Assembly (NCBI GenBank): GCA_041739275.1
Contig: JBGSOF010000029.1
Location: 1 to 48,182, forward strand
Direction of reading: 5' to 3'
DNA: 48,182 nt
DNA from: WGMI01 sp041739275
GTDB lineage: Bacteria; Bacteroidota; Bacteroidia; Flavobacteriales; Schleiferiaceae
A model generated the notes under the pieces. That model did no database searches. It saw only the letters and a program-made list of their open reading frames with translations, and had not been told where the DNA came from. Position numbers and translations under genes: made by a program. The stretch's first letter is position 1; each line of letters starts with the position of its first letter. Positions 8,517 through 16,446 of this stretch are shown piece after piece.

Positions 8517-8531
8517 GTGAACTCAGACCCC
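8474..8531. repeat. REP-like palindrome: GGGGTC-hairpin-GACCCC
   Basis: GGGGTC (8474-8479) is followed by a perfect 7-bp hairpin GCGAAGG-CTA-CCTTCGC (8481-8497), and a reverse copy GACCCC lies at 8526-8531. The GGGGTCAGCG start resembles the elements at 455-477 and 12904-12926. REP elements in other bacteria likewise have a short G-rich head before a palindrome. The right arm overlaps the first codons of the E1 gene. Confidence 0.4.
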
Positions 8532-10493
8532 GCGAATTTCAACGAGCGCGAGTTGCTCGATCTCTACGATGCCCTGTGTCTGCCGAGGCAGATCGAAGAA
8601 AAAATGCTCATTCTGCTCCGGCAGGGACGCATCTCGAAGTGGTTTAGCGGATACGGTCAAGAGGCCATCAGCGTGGGGTGCGCACTCGCCATGGACGAGA
8701 GCGAATACCTCTTGACCATGCACCGCAACTTGGGTGTTTTTACCGCGCGAAAGGTGCCGCTCGATCGCTTGTTTATGCAGTTTCAAGGCAAGCCGGGCGG
8801 GTTTACAAAGGGTCGCGACCGCTCGTTTCACTTTGGGAGCAAGGAGCACCGCATTGTGGGTATGATTTCGCACCTCGGGCCGCAGCTGGGGGTGGCTGAT
8901 GGCATTGCCCTCGCGCACAAATTGAAGAGAGAGGCAAAGTGCTGTCTGGTTTTTACGGGGGATGGGGGCGCTTCTGAAGGCGATTTTCACGAAGCCTTAA
9001 ACGTGGCGGCTGTTTGGAAGCTACCCGTGTTGTTTGTCGTCGAGAACAATCAGTGGGGCTTGAGCACTCCTTCTTCGGAGCAGTTTGCCTGTAAGCAATT
9101 CATCGACAAGGGGATCGGATATGGTATGGAAGCCGTTCAAGTCGATGGAAATCGAATTTTGGACGTCTACTCTACTGTCAAAGCGTTGGCAGAGGACATT
9201 CGCACTCATCCGAGGCCCATTTTGCTCGAATGCGTCACTTTCCGGATGCGCGGACACGAAGAAGCCAGCGGAACGAAGTACTATCCTGAAGGTTTGCAAG
9301 ATCAATGGGCTGAGAAAGACCCTGTGGCCACCTTCGAGCGCGAATTAATCGAAAGGGGATTGCTTGATTCGCCTACTGCCGAGGGCATCAAGCAAAAGCA
9401 CAGAGACGCCATTGTCGAGGCACTCGAAGTTGCCTTTGCCGCCCCCTCAGCCGAATGGAACGAAGCCCGCGAAAAGGCAGACCTGTTTGCCCCGAATGCT
9501 GCCGAACCTGTTTCTCCCGGTGCAGAAACCCAAGAGCTCAGGCTGATCGACGCGATTTCTGAGGCCATGGGTCAGTCGATGGAGCGCTTTCCCGAATTGG
9601 TCTTGATGGGCCAAGACATCGGGGCCTATGGCGGGGTGTTTAAAGCCACCGAAGGCTTTGTGGAGCGATTTGGATCCGAGCGAGTTAGAAATACTCCACT
9701 CTGCGAATCTGCGATTCTCGGTGCCGGGGTCGGGCTGAGTATTTTGGGAATGAAGGCCATGGTCGAAATGCAGTTTGCCGATTTTGTGTCTGAGGGTATC
9801 ACCCAGATATGCAACAATATGGCCAAGCTGCATTACCGCTGGGGGCAGAATGTGGATGTCGTGGTGCGCATGCCCACAGGGGCGGGGGTGGCCGCAGGCC
9901 CGTTTCACTCTCAGAGCAACGAAGCCTGGTTTGCCCACACGCCCGGCCTCAAAGTGGTGTATCCCGCTTTTCCCGCCGATGCCAAGGGTCTGTTGAACGC
10001 GGCTTTTGAAGATCCAAACCCCGTCTTGTTTTTCGAGCACAAGGCACTTTACCGATCAATTCACGCCCTTGTTCCAAAGGCTTGGTTTACAGTGCCTTTC
10101 GGGCAAGCTTCTCGACTTCGCGAAGGCCGCGATTTCAGCATTGTGTCCTATGGCATGGGTGTTCACTGGGCGATCGAAATCCTCGACAGGCATCCCGAAT
10201 GGAGCGCGGACTTGCTCGACCTCAGAACTTTGGTGCCGCTCGACCGAGAGGCCATTTACGCTTCGGCTCGAAAGACGGGCCGGGTATTGGTTCTCACCGA
10301 AGACGTTTTGATGGGCGGTTTTGGAGCCGATCTCGCCGCTTTAATTCAAGAGGATTGCTTCGACAAGCTCGACGCTCCCGTTATTCGTTTGGCCTCACAC
10401 GATCTGCCCGTGCCTTTTGCTACTGAACTCGAACAGGGCTTTCTGGCCAAATCGAGGCTCGAAGAATCAATCGAGCGGTTGTTGGGGTATTGA
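8517..10493 (+). CDS. Fused alpha/beta E1 2-oxoacid dehydrogenase (branched-chain 2-oxoisovalerate type)
   Basis: Thiamine-diphosphate E1 component, decarboxylating a 2-oxoacid and passing the acyl group to lipoyl-E2. The alpha half (about 1-330) carries KWFSGYGQEAISVG, MHRNLGVF and the ThDP/Mg motif GDGGASEGDFHEA ending in ENN (about residue 148 onward). The beta half starts near 337 (LRLIDAISEAMGQ) with MGQDIGAYGGVF and ends in the usual transketolase C-terminal domain (LVLTEDVLMGGFG). Many Bacteroidota carry this one-chain form. The frame is open to 8379 with an ATG at 8454, but family proteins begin only a few residues before the ExELLDLYDAL helix. The GTG at 8517 fits this and leaves the REP-like hairpin mostly outside the gene. 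The substrate (branched-chain or pyruvate-like) is not proven; no E2 or E3 gene is nearby. Confidence 0.9.
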   Translation: MNSDPANFNERELLDLYDALCLPRQIEEKMLILLRQGRISKWFSGYGQEAISVGCALAMDESEYLLTMHRNLGVFTARKVPLDRLFMQFQGKPGGFTKGRDRSFHFGSKEHRIVGMISHLGPQLGVADGIALAHKLKREAKCCLVFTGDGGASEGDFHEALNVAAVWKLPVLFVVENNQWGLSTPSSEQFACKQFIDKGIGYGMEAVQVDGNRILDVYSTVKALAEDIRTHPRPILLECVTFRMRGHEEASGTKYYPEGLQDQWAEKDPVATFERELIERGLLDSPTAEGIKQKHRDAIVEALEVAFAAPSAEWNEAREKADLFAPNAAEPVSPGAETQELRLIDAISEAMGQSMERFPELVLMGQDIGAYGGVFKATEGFVERFGSERVRNTPLCESAILGAGVGLSILGMKAMVEMQFADFVSEGITQICNNMAKLHYRWGQNVDVVVRMPTGAGVAAGPFHSQSNEAWFAHTPGLKVVYPAFPADAKGLLNAAFEDPNPVLFFEHKALYRSIHALVPKAWFTVPFGQASRLREGRDFSIVSYGMGVHWAIEILDRHPEWSADLLDLRTLVPLDREAIYASARKTGRVLVLTEDVLMGGFGADLAALIQEDCFDKLDAPVIRLASHDLPVPFATELEQGFLAKSRLEESIERLLGY

Positions 10494-10502
10494 GCCCAGA
10501 CT

Positions 10503-11015
10503 TTACGGGTGCGAAGTATTGAGCAATAATGCGATGGATTTCATACTCAGAAACCAAAGGACCCCCGTTCCCAGGGGTTGAAACCCCCATTTTGAATAGA
10601 AATTTTGGGCGTTCTGGTCGATGGGTTGCGTGATCAGGCCCACGCTGGCCGAGATTTGGGCAGAGTCGTACGCCCGACTCATGGCCGATTGAAGGAGATA
10701 TTTCCCCATTCCTGTGCCGCGATAACGGATATCGACCGCCAGCCTACCCAATAAATGCAGCGGAATGTCCGGATATTGGACGCCGCGCAGTTTGAGGGTT
10801 GGGTTTGAAACGAAAAGATCGGTTTTTAACGAATAATTGCTGAGGCTGTAATAGCCATACACTTCGAGATCTCGAACGAGTACAGTGGTTTGCGATATAC
10901 CACGAGCTTGATCCTGACGCGCTTGGGTTTTTAAATAGTGGTCGAGTTGGGCATTACCGCAGTGAAATGCGCTTCTTCGATGGTTTTTTTGCAGGGGTTG
11001 CAGTGAATGGAGCAC
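10503..11015 (-). CDS. GNAT acetyltransferase toxin (TacT/AtaT-like)
   Basis: Predicted toxin that acetylates the aminoacyl group of charged tRNA, as known for TacT and AtaT; 170 aa. The acetyl-CoA loop is RYRGTGMGKYLL (about 97-108), and the C-terminal FYSKWGF carries the Tyr that acts in catalysis in this family. The N-terminal FHCGNAQLDHYLKTQARQD matches the toxin subgroup start. The start is a GTG at 11013-11015, inside the antitoxin gene, giving an unusually long 62-nt overlap. The only upstream frame is the antitoxin, so translation is probably coupled. Target tRNA is unknown. Confidence 0.88.
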   Translation of the reverse strand: MLHSLQPLQKNHRRSAFHCGNAQLDHYLKTQARQDQARGISQTTVLVRDLEVYGYYSLSNYSLKTDLFVSNPTLKLRGVQYPDIPLHLLGRLAVDIRYRGTGMGKYLLQSAMSRAYDSAQISASVGLITQPIDQNAQNFYSKWGFQPLGTGVLWFLSMKSIALLLNTSHP

Positions 11016-11322
11016 GAGGCGATTGATCTTTATCCGAATGTAGTAATTTCTCTACAATATGGGTAAGGTCTGTTTTCATCAGTTCCCTCAGCGCTTCATT
11101 GGCCGGTGCTGGATTTTGAATCATCTCGAGCAATTGGAACACAGACTGCTCGTCAAGGGGAAGCATAGGTAGTTTTTCTTGTAAAATTTTATTAACCTTC
11201 TCTTCGGCGGCTGCCAAGAAAAAGGCAGAAAGACTTGGGTAGCCCCCGAGTCTCCGAGCTTGATTCAATCGCTCTTTGTGCGCCTCAGACAATCGAATTT
11301 CCAAACGGGCCGACTTATTCAT
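10954..11322 (-). CDS. DUF1778 ribbon-helix-helix antitoxin (TacA/AtaR-like)
   Basis: Antitoxin of the adjacent GNAT toxin, 122 aa. The N-terminal RLEIRLSEAHKERLNQA (about 6-22) is the DUF1778 ribbon-helix-helix DNA-binding region, followed by a helical segment and a basic, Pro/Lys-rich C-terminal tail that should wrap the toxin. It is longer than many relatives (about 90 aa). It sits first in the pair, as usual for autoregulated modules. A 12-bp palindrome and a partial direct repeat lie 70-90 bp upstream (11391-11413) and could be its operator. Confidence 0.85.
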   Translation of the reverse strand: MNKSARLEIRLSEAHKERLNQARRLGGYPSLSAFFLAAAEEKVNKILQEKLPMLPLDEQSVFQLLEMIQNPAPANEALRELMKTDLTHIVEKLLHSDKDQSPRAPFTATPAKKPSKKRISLR

Positions 11323-11362
11323 AGTAAAATATTGTAAATTAGTTTAAAACAGGTTCGAAATC

Positions 11363-11413
11363 AGCCGATAACGGCTTCTTTCAAGCACAAATGTACGGAC
11401 AATGTACGTACAT
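11363..11413 (-). promoter_or_regulatory. Candidate operator of the toxin-antitoxin module
   Basis: ATGTACGTACAT (11402-11413) is a perfect 12-bp palindrome. A half copy ATGTACG (11391-11397) lies one DNA turn (11 bp) away on the same face. A second dyad AGCCG-ATAA-CGGCT spans 11363-11376. RHH antitoxins bind such palindromes cooperatively. The palindrome is directly downstream of the tsaC stop codon. The dyad at 11363-11376 lacks a T-run, so it is not an obvious terminator. Confidence 0.4.
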
Positions 11414-11414
11414 A

Positions 11415-12038
11415 TTAAACCTGCTCGGGATCGCCTTTGCCCACCCGAATAATCTCTGGGCTTCCGCTGCTGAGGTCGACGATGGTCGAGGCGAACAAAT
11501 CGCCCGGGCCGGAGTCGATCACCAAGTCGACAAGCTTGTCGTACTTCTCGGCAATGAGCTCAGGGTCAGTGGTGTATTCCAAGATTTCGTCTTCGTCGTG
11601 CACCGAACTGGCGATGATGGGGTGCTCGAGCAAAGCGACAATCGCCCGGGGCACGCTGTGGTCTGGGATCCGAATCCCGATGGTCTTGCGGTTGGCGCCG
11701 AACAGCTTGGGTACCTGACCGCTCGCTTCTAAAATGAAGGTGTAAGCCCCAGGCAAACATCGCTTTAGAATTTTATAAGCCGGGGTGTCTACGTGTTTGG
11801 TGTACCTGCTCAGATGGCTCAGGTCGTCGAAGACGATCGAAAAGTCGGCTTTTTCGGGCTTAATTCCCTTGATCCGGGCAATGCGCTCAATCCCCTTGGG
11901 TTGAAACAAATCGCAGCCAAACGAGTACACGGTGTCGGTGGGATAGACCACCACCCCACCGCCGCGAAGCACTTCGAGCACTTTGTTCAGAGATCGTTCT
12001 GAAGGGTTATCCGGGTAAATCCGGACGATTTCGGCCAT
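11415..12038 (-). CDS. tsaC: L-threonylcarbamoyladenylate synthase (YrdC/Sua5 family)
   Basis: Makes threonylcarbamoyl-AMP from Thr, bicarbonate and ATP for the t6A37 modification of ANN-decoding tRNAs. The 207-aa protein is a single YrdC domain without the Sua5 C-terminal extension. Signature segments are VVVYPTDTVYSFGCDL (about 29-44), RIARIKGI, PGAYTFILEAS and IGIRIPDH (about 117-124). The start ATG (12038-12036) overlaps the TGA of the upstream transaldolase gene by one base (TGATG), which suggests coupled translation. Confidence 0.93.
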   Translation of the reverse strand: MAEIVRIYPDNPSERSLNKVLEVLRGGGVVVYPTDTVYSFGCDLFQPKGIERIARIKGIKPEKADFSIVFDDLSHLSRYTKHVDTPAYKILKRCLPGAYTFILEASGQVPKLFGANRKTIGIRIPDHSVPRAIVALLEHPIIASSVHDEDEILEYTTDPELIAEKYDKLVDLVIDSGPGDLFASTIVDLSSGSPEIIRVGKGDPEQV

Positions 12039-12694
12039 CAGCCGTTCAGTTTGCGGTAGTCTGACAAAAATTTCTCCAAGCCGAGGTCGGTCAGAGGGTG
12101 TCGGAGCAGCCCGGTGATCGATTCCAAGGGTCCCGTCATTACGTCGGCACCGGCTTCGGCACAGGCAATCACGTGCATGGTGTGGCGTACGCTTGCGGCG
12201 AGAATTTCAGTTTCAAAACCGTAGTTGTCGTAAATCAAGCGGATTTGCCGAATCAAGTCCATTCCATTGGTCGAAATGTCGTCGAGTCTGCCGATAAATG
12301 GAGACACATAACCTGCCCCCGCCTTAGCGGCGAGCAAGGCCTGCCCCGCACTAAACACTAAGGTGCAATTGGTCTTGATCCGCTTGCCTGAGAAATACTT
12401 CAAGGCCTTCAAGCCTTCGCGAATCATCGGTATTTTGACCACGATGTTCGGGTGGAGTTCAGACAAAACATGCCCTTCGCGCAGCATTCCGTCGTAGTCT
12501 GTCGAAATCACTTCGGCGCTGACATCCCCTTCGGTGATTTCGCAAATTCGAACGTAGTGATCCAGAATATTCTGCGCCCCGCTGATGCCTTCTTTGGCCA
12601 TGAGCGAAGGATTGGTTGTTACTCCGTCGAGCACCCCGAGAGAGGCTGCTTCGCGAATCTGGTCAAGGTTGGCGGTATCGATAAAAAATTTCAT
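12038..12694 (-). CDS. tal: Small transaldolase / fructose-6-phosphate aldolase-like protein (TalC family)
   Basis: Class I Schiff-base aldolase or transaldolase of the pentose phosphate pathway, 218 aa. It shows MKFFIDTANL, GVTTNPSL with the conserved Asn28, and VVKIPM with the Schiff-base Lys87, plus TLVFSAGQALLAAKAG and LAASVR. These are the canonical residues, useful as a reference for the divergent transaldolase-CBS protein at 20953-21966. The ATG at 12694 starts the conserved N-terminus; the eight upstream codons in frame are not conserved. A near-consensus TACTTTCG lies just upstream (12706-12699). It overlaps tsaC by one base. Whether it prefers transaldolase or free aldolase chemistry cannot be read from the sequence. 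Confidence 0.92.
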   Translation of the reverse strand: MKFFIDTANLDQIREAASLGVLDGVTTNPSLMAKEGISGAQNILDHYVRICEITEGDVSAEVISTDYDGMLREGHVLSELHPNIVVKIPMIREGLKALKYFSGKRIKTNCTLVFSAGQALLAAKAGAGYVSPFIGRLDDISTNGMDLIRQIRLIYDNYGFETEILAASVRHTMHVIACAEAGADVMTGPLESITGLLRHPLTDLGLEKFLSDYRKLNG

Positions 12695-12995
12695 GTTGCG
12701 AAAGTAGTTCAGTAACAAAGGTCCTCGGTTTAAGAATGAGTTCTCCGGTCGAACTCTTGAGGCACAAAAGGAGTGTGGGCGAGAATTTCTTCAAACTATA
12801 CTGAATGACTTAAATTGAATTATCCCCAATGGCCGTCATCTCATCTCGATTTCTGGCGAACGAATAACTCTAAGAAGCTCAAATCGAAATCATATTTCCG
12901 TAGTCCCCAGAAATTTCCGCTGACCCTTCATTAGCCCGTGTGATTGTTTTTGAGTTGCCGAATTCAAAATCCTCACCTCTTCACCCAACTTCGGC
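12695..12995. other. Divergent intergenic region
   Basis: It separates the minus-strand transaldolase from the plus-strand cyclase gene. Its one notable content is the 23-bp element at 12904-12926. No gene is supported. Confidence 0.5.
12904..12926 (-). repeat. Short REP-like element, copy B
   Basis: It matches 455-477 at 20 of 23 positions and has the same orientation. The minus strand reads GGGTCAGCGG and then the self-complementary GAAATTTC. It shares GGGTCAGCG with the element at 8475-8483. Confidence 0.4.
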
Positions 12996-15407
12996 ATGCG
13001 TCCGTCACCGCTGAAATTTTGCAGAGCGTGGCACTTTCGCCTTTCTTCGCTCCGCGTTTTCACTGTACCGCATTCCTCCAAAATCCCCGTGAGTTCCTCC
13101 GCCTTCTCTCTGCTTATTCCACGGCTGTCTTGGCTGCCGGGAATAGCGCTTTGGGCAATCCATACCTTGGCCGGCGCTCAAACAAAAGAGCGAATGCCGA
13201 CCGAGCGAGATCTGAATATCTGGGAGCAAAGACTTGAATATCAATTCTTGAATTTTCCCGACAGCACCTTTCTTCTCGCTTCAAAAGAATCATCGAGCAG
13301 TCTATTGAAGGTTCGAAAAAGTCTCTGGCTTCCCGAGGTGTTCGCAGCCCTTTCCGAGATGAAGCCCCAACGAGAGAACGAGCATGCTCAAATGTGGAAA
13401 TCGCTCGAAGCCCGAGTACCCGGTAAAAGGGCAGAGGCACTGTTCGAGCGCGCGAGGGCAGAACGCTTTTTTTCAGAAGGTCGCTATGCGCAGGCTCATC
13501 GCGGTTTTGGCCGAGCTTCTGTGCTCTATGCGGGCCTCGGCGATCGCAGGCACGAGCTGCATTGCCTCTTGCGACAGGCCGTTTGTACCCGCGAAATCGG
13601 CCAATGGAGTGCCGCAGACAGCACTCTTTCGAACTGTGTTTCAGGACTGCTTGAATCGGGAGACCTCTTTGGCGCTGTTTCCGGACTCGAAGAATCGGCT
13701 TATCTCGATCTGCGCAGAGGTCGCTACGCGGTCTCGGCACTCAAGCTCGAACGCGCCCATGCTCTTTTGCGTCATCTCGCCGGGCACAGGGCAGAAGTCG
13801 CTCGAATTCGACTCGAATTGGTCGAAGCAGAATTGAACTTTTGGAGGGCGGACTTTAGAGGCGCCATCGATCGGCTCGAATCGCTCACCTCAGCGCCGCA
13901 TGCCCCTACAGACCCCGATTGGCGCTCGCGGCTGGAACTCCTGAGAGGCCGGATGCACCGCGCGGTTGGAGGAAATTTTTCTCGGGCCATGGTTCATTTT
14001 AGAACTTCTCAAGTGTATGCCGAGCTCCGGGGCAACCCCAGGTGGATCATTCCGTCTGCGCTCGAACGCACTTCGCACTTCATCTCGCGTTCCATGAACG
14101 ACAGCGCAGGCTTTGAACTGAGCCGATGGAAGCCCGAAAAGCTGGGCGCGGGCATGGAGGGTGAGCGCTTGCAACTCCTCATGTTCTCAGCAGAGTTGGC
14201 GATGCTCGAGAGGCGGTATGCCGATTTGAGACGCATCCTCAACTCGGGAATAGGCCTCGATACGGCCGCTCTGGACGCCTACGACCGTGTGGTTTATCGA
14301 AGTTCAATCGCAGGACTGGTTTTGAGAATGATCGAAATAGACCCTTGGAACGAGGGCGTGAACCACCCTGAACTCTTAGAACCCGGGCATTACGTACAAA
14401 TAGCTCAAGACCATTGCCGCAAGGCTTTGAAAGAACTCGAAAAGACCGAGTATCGACTCGAACGAGCCGATTTGCTCGAAAAGCGCTCGCGAATTGAGGC
14501 CTTGCTGGGCCAGAGCGATTCGGCTTACCACTTTTTGCGCGCATCGATCGAGGCGAAGGCCGAGCTTCAAGATGCCGATCTCGGTTCGGAACTCGAGCGA
14601 ATGCAAGATGCCGCTGCGCTCGAACGCTCCAAACTCGATTTGGCCGCAGAAAAACACAGGGTGCAAACCGCTCGGCAGCGCAGTCTATTTCTACTCATTA
14701 TCAGTTTGTTGGCCTTGGGTTCGCTCGCGGCTTTGACCATAGCCTTTCGCCGCATCAAAGCGCTCAGCAAACAAACCGATGCCTTGCTCGACACCATTTT
14801 GCCCAAAACCATCTCTCAGCGCTTGAAAACCGGGCGAGGAGCTTTGGTCGAAGAAGTGCGAGAGGCTTCGATTGTCTTTGTGGATTTGGTGGGTTTTACG
14901 ACCTGGAGCAAGAGTTTGTCGCCCGAAGCTCTCAGGAATTTTCTCGAAGATTTTTTTGGCGAACTCGACCGTTTGTGCAGCCTTTATGGACTCGAAAAAA
15001 TTAAGACGATCGGAGATGCCTATATGGCGGCGGCCGGTGTTCCGATTGAGGACGAAGGACACAGTGTCAAGGCGGCCGATTTTGCCCTCGCTGTTCAAGA
15101 GACCCTCGAAAAGCGCTCGCTGTCTCATCGAATCGGCATAGACGGCGGGCCGCTGGTGGCGGGGATTATCGGCAAACACAAATTCAGCTACGACCTGTGG
15201 GGAGAGGTGGTCAATACGGCTTCGCGAATGGAAAATCTCGCCGAAGCAGGCAGCATACGCGTCACCAGCCGCTTCAAAGCCATGCTCGAATCCAAGTCCG
15301 ATCTCTATGGTTTTCAGCCTCATCCTCCCATTCAGGTAAAAGGCCTGGGCTCTATGGATACGTGGACCTTGACTCGATCTGAAAAGAGCAAGGCATTTGG
15401 GGCGTAA
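12996..15407 (+). CDS. TPR-containing membrane adenylate cyclase (class III)
   Basis: Predicted cAMP-forming enzyme, 803 aa. The N-terminus has a hydrophobic export segment (about 43-60), then a long helical TPR-like region with many GRYAQA- and ALKLERA-type repeats, a transmembrane helix (about 565-585, LFLLIISLLALGSLAALTIA), a short signalling helix (DALLDTILP) and a class III cyclase domain. In the cyclase, metal ligands Asp630 (VFVDLVGFT) and Asp674 (TIGDAYMA), the adenine-selecting Lys670 (KIKTIGD) and Asp of YDLWG, and the transition-state Asn/Arg of VNTASRM are all present. This suggests an active homodimeric adenylate cyclase with a periplasmic sensor. The start is uncertain; a later start would place the signal peptide first. 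A paralogue lies at 36433-38664. Confidence 0.85.
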   Translation: MRPSPLKFCRAWHFRLSSLRVFTVPHSSKIPVSSSAFSLLIPRLSWLPGIALWAIHTLAGAQTKERMPTERDLNIWEQRLEYQFLNFPDSTFLLASKESSSSLLKVRKSLWLPEVFAALSEMKPQRENEHAQMWKSLEARVPGKRAEALFERARAERFFSEGRYAQAHRGFGRASVLYAGLGDRRHELHCLLRQAVCTREIGQWSAADSTLSNCVSGLLESGDLFGAVSGLEESAYLDLRRGRYAVSALKLERAHALLRHLAGHRAEVARIRLELVEAELNFWRADFRGAIDRLESLTSAPHAPTDPDWRSRLELLRGRMHRAVGGNFSRAMVHFRTSQVYAELRGNPRWIIPSALERTSHFISRSMNDSAGFELSRWKPEKLGAGMEGERLQLLMFSAELAMLERRYADLRRILNSGIGLDTAALDAYDRVVYRSSIAGLVLRMIEIDPWNEGVNHPELLEPGHYVQIAQDHCRKALKELEKTEYRLERADLLEKRSRIEALLGQSDSAYHFLRASIEAKAELQDADLGSELERMQDAAALERSKLDLAAEKHRVQTARQRSLFLLIISLLALGSLAALTIAFRRIKALSKQTDALLDTILPKTISQRLKTGRGALVEEVREASIVFVDLVGFTTWSKSLSPEALRNFLEDFFGELDRLCSLYGLEKIKTIGDAYMAAAGVPIEDEGHSVKAADFALAVQETLEKRSLSHRIGIDGGPLVAGIIGKHKFSYDLWGEVVNTASRMENLAEAGSIRVTSRFKAMLESKSDLYGFQPHPPIQVKGLGSMDTWTLTRSEKSKAFGA

Positions 15408-15494
15408 AGCCCGCCTTTTTCGGTCTATTTTTGCCCGCACTCGAACGACATTCGAGGCGTTGGAAAACGGCAATTCTCTTTAAAGCAGACTCCC

Positions 15495-16367
15495 ATGAGT
15501 GTTTTGGTCAATCAAAAATCGAAGGTTATCGTTCAAGGTTTTACCGGAAGCGAAGGCAGTTTTCACGCGGCCCAAATGATTGAATACGGAACCCAAGTCG
15601 TGGGGGGCGTCACTCCGGGCAAAGGCGGACAGACCCACCTGGATCGCCCCGTTTTTGATACCGTAGATCAAGCGGTTCGCCAAACCGGTGCCGATGTTTC
15701 GATATTGTTTGTTCCGCCTGCTTTTGCGGCCGACGCCATACTCGAAGCCGCAGAGGCGGGTATTCGCGTGATCGTGGCGATTACCGAGGGCATTCCGGTC
15801 AAAGACATGATCAAGGTCAAGGCCTATTTATCTGAAAAAGAATGTGTTTTGATCGGCCCGAACTGCCCTGGAGTGATCACGGCAGGCGAGGCTAAAGTGG
15901 GCATCATGCCCGGATTCGTTTTTGCCAAAGGCAAGGTGGGGATTGTTTCGAAGTCGGGAACTTTGACCTACGAAGCCGCAGATCAAATTTCGAAGGCCGG
16001 TCTGGGAATCAGCACGGCGATTGGAATCGGTGGGGACCCAATTATCGGCACCACGACGCGTCAGGCGGTTGAATTGTTGATGAAAGACCCTGAAACCGAA
16101 GGCATCGTGATGATCGGCGAAATCGGGGGCAGCCTTGAGGCTGAAGCCGCTCGCTGGATCAAGGCCAACGGAACCAAGCCCGTCGTCGGGTTTATCGCGG
16201 GCGAAACAGCACCCAAAGGGCGCACCATGGGCCACGCGGGGGCCATTGTCGGGGGAGACGAAGACACGGCTCAGGCCAAAAAAGCAATTCTCCGCGAATC
16301 GGGCGTACACGTAGTCGATTCTCCTGCGCACATCGGTCGGAGAATGGCCGAACTGTTGAAGGCGTAG
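15495..16367 (+). CDS. sucD: Succinyl-CoA synthetase, alpha subunit
   Basis: TCA-cycle substrate-level phosphorylation: succinyl-CoA + ADP (or GDP) + Pi to succinate + NTP + CoA. The 290-aa length is standard. The CoA-binding Rossmann start (VIVQGFTGSEGSFH, GGVTPGKGG), the SKSGTLTYEA loop and the phospho-His signature GHAGA (His247) are seen. Its partner sucC lies 10 kb away on the opposite strand (26613-27803), so the subunits are transcribed separately. Confidence 0.97.
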   Translation: MSVLVNQKSKVIVQGFTGSEGSFHAAQMIEYGTQVVGGVTPGKGGQTHLDRPVFDTVDQAVRQTGADVSILFVPPAFAADAILEAAEAGIRVIVAITEGIPVKDMIKVKAYLSEKECVLIGPNCPGVITAGEAKVGIMPGFVFAKGKVGIVSKSGTLTYEAADQISKAGLGISTAIGIGGDPIIGTTTRQAVELLMKDPETEGIVMIGEIGGSLEAEAARWIKANGTKPVVGFIAGETAPKGRTMGHAGAIVGGDEDTAQAKKAILRESGVHVVDSPAHIGRRMAELLKA

Positions 16368-16446
16368 TTTCGTTTCTCGTCTCCACTGAGTCGAGCGAAA
16401 ACACGCATTTCGGCTTGAATGCTTTCTCCCCATACCCCAAGCTTGC

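Noticed and set aside
11363..11376. Hairpin AGCCG/CGGCT as terminator of tsaC
   Set aside because: The stem is only 5 bp and no T-run follows on the minus strand. It is better read as part of the toxin-antitoxin control region.
16368..16446. Dyad TTTCG/CGAAA after sucD as a terminator
   Set aside because: The stem is interrupted and has no T-run; the gap to the next gene is only 79 nt, so read-through is as likely.
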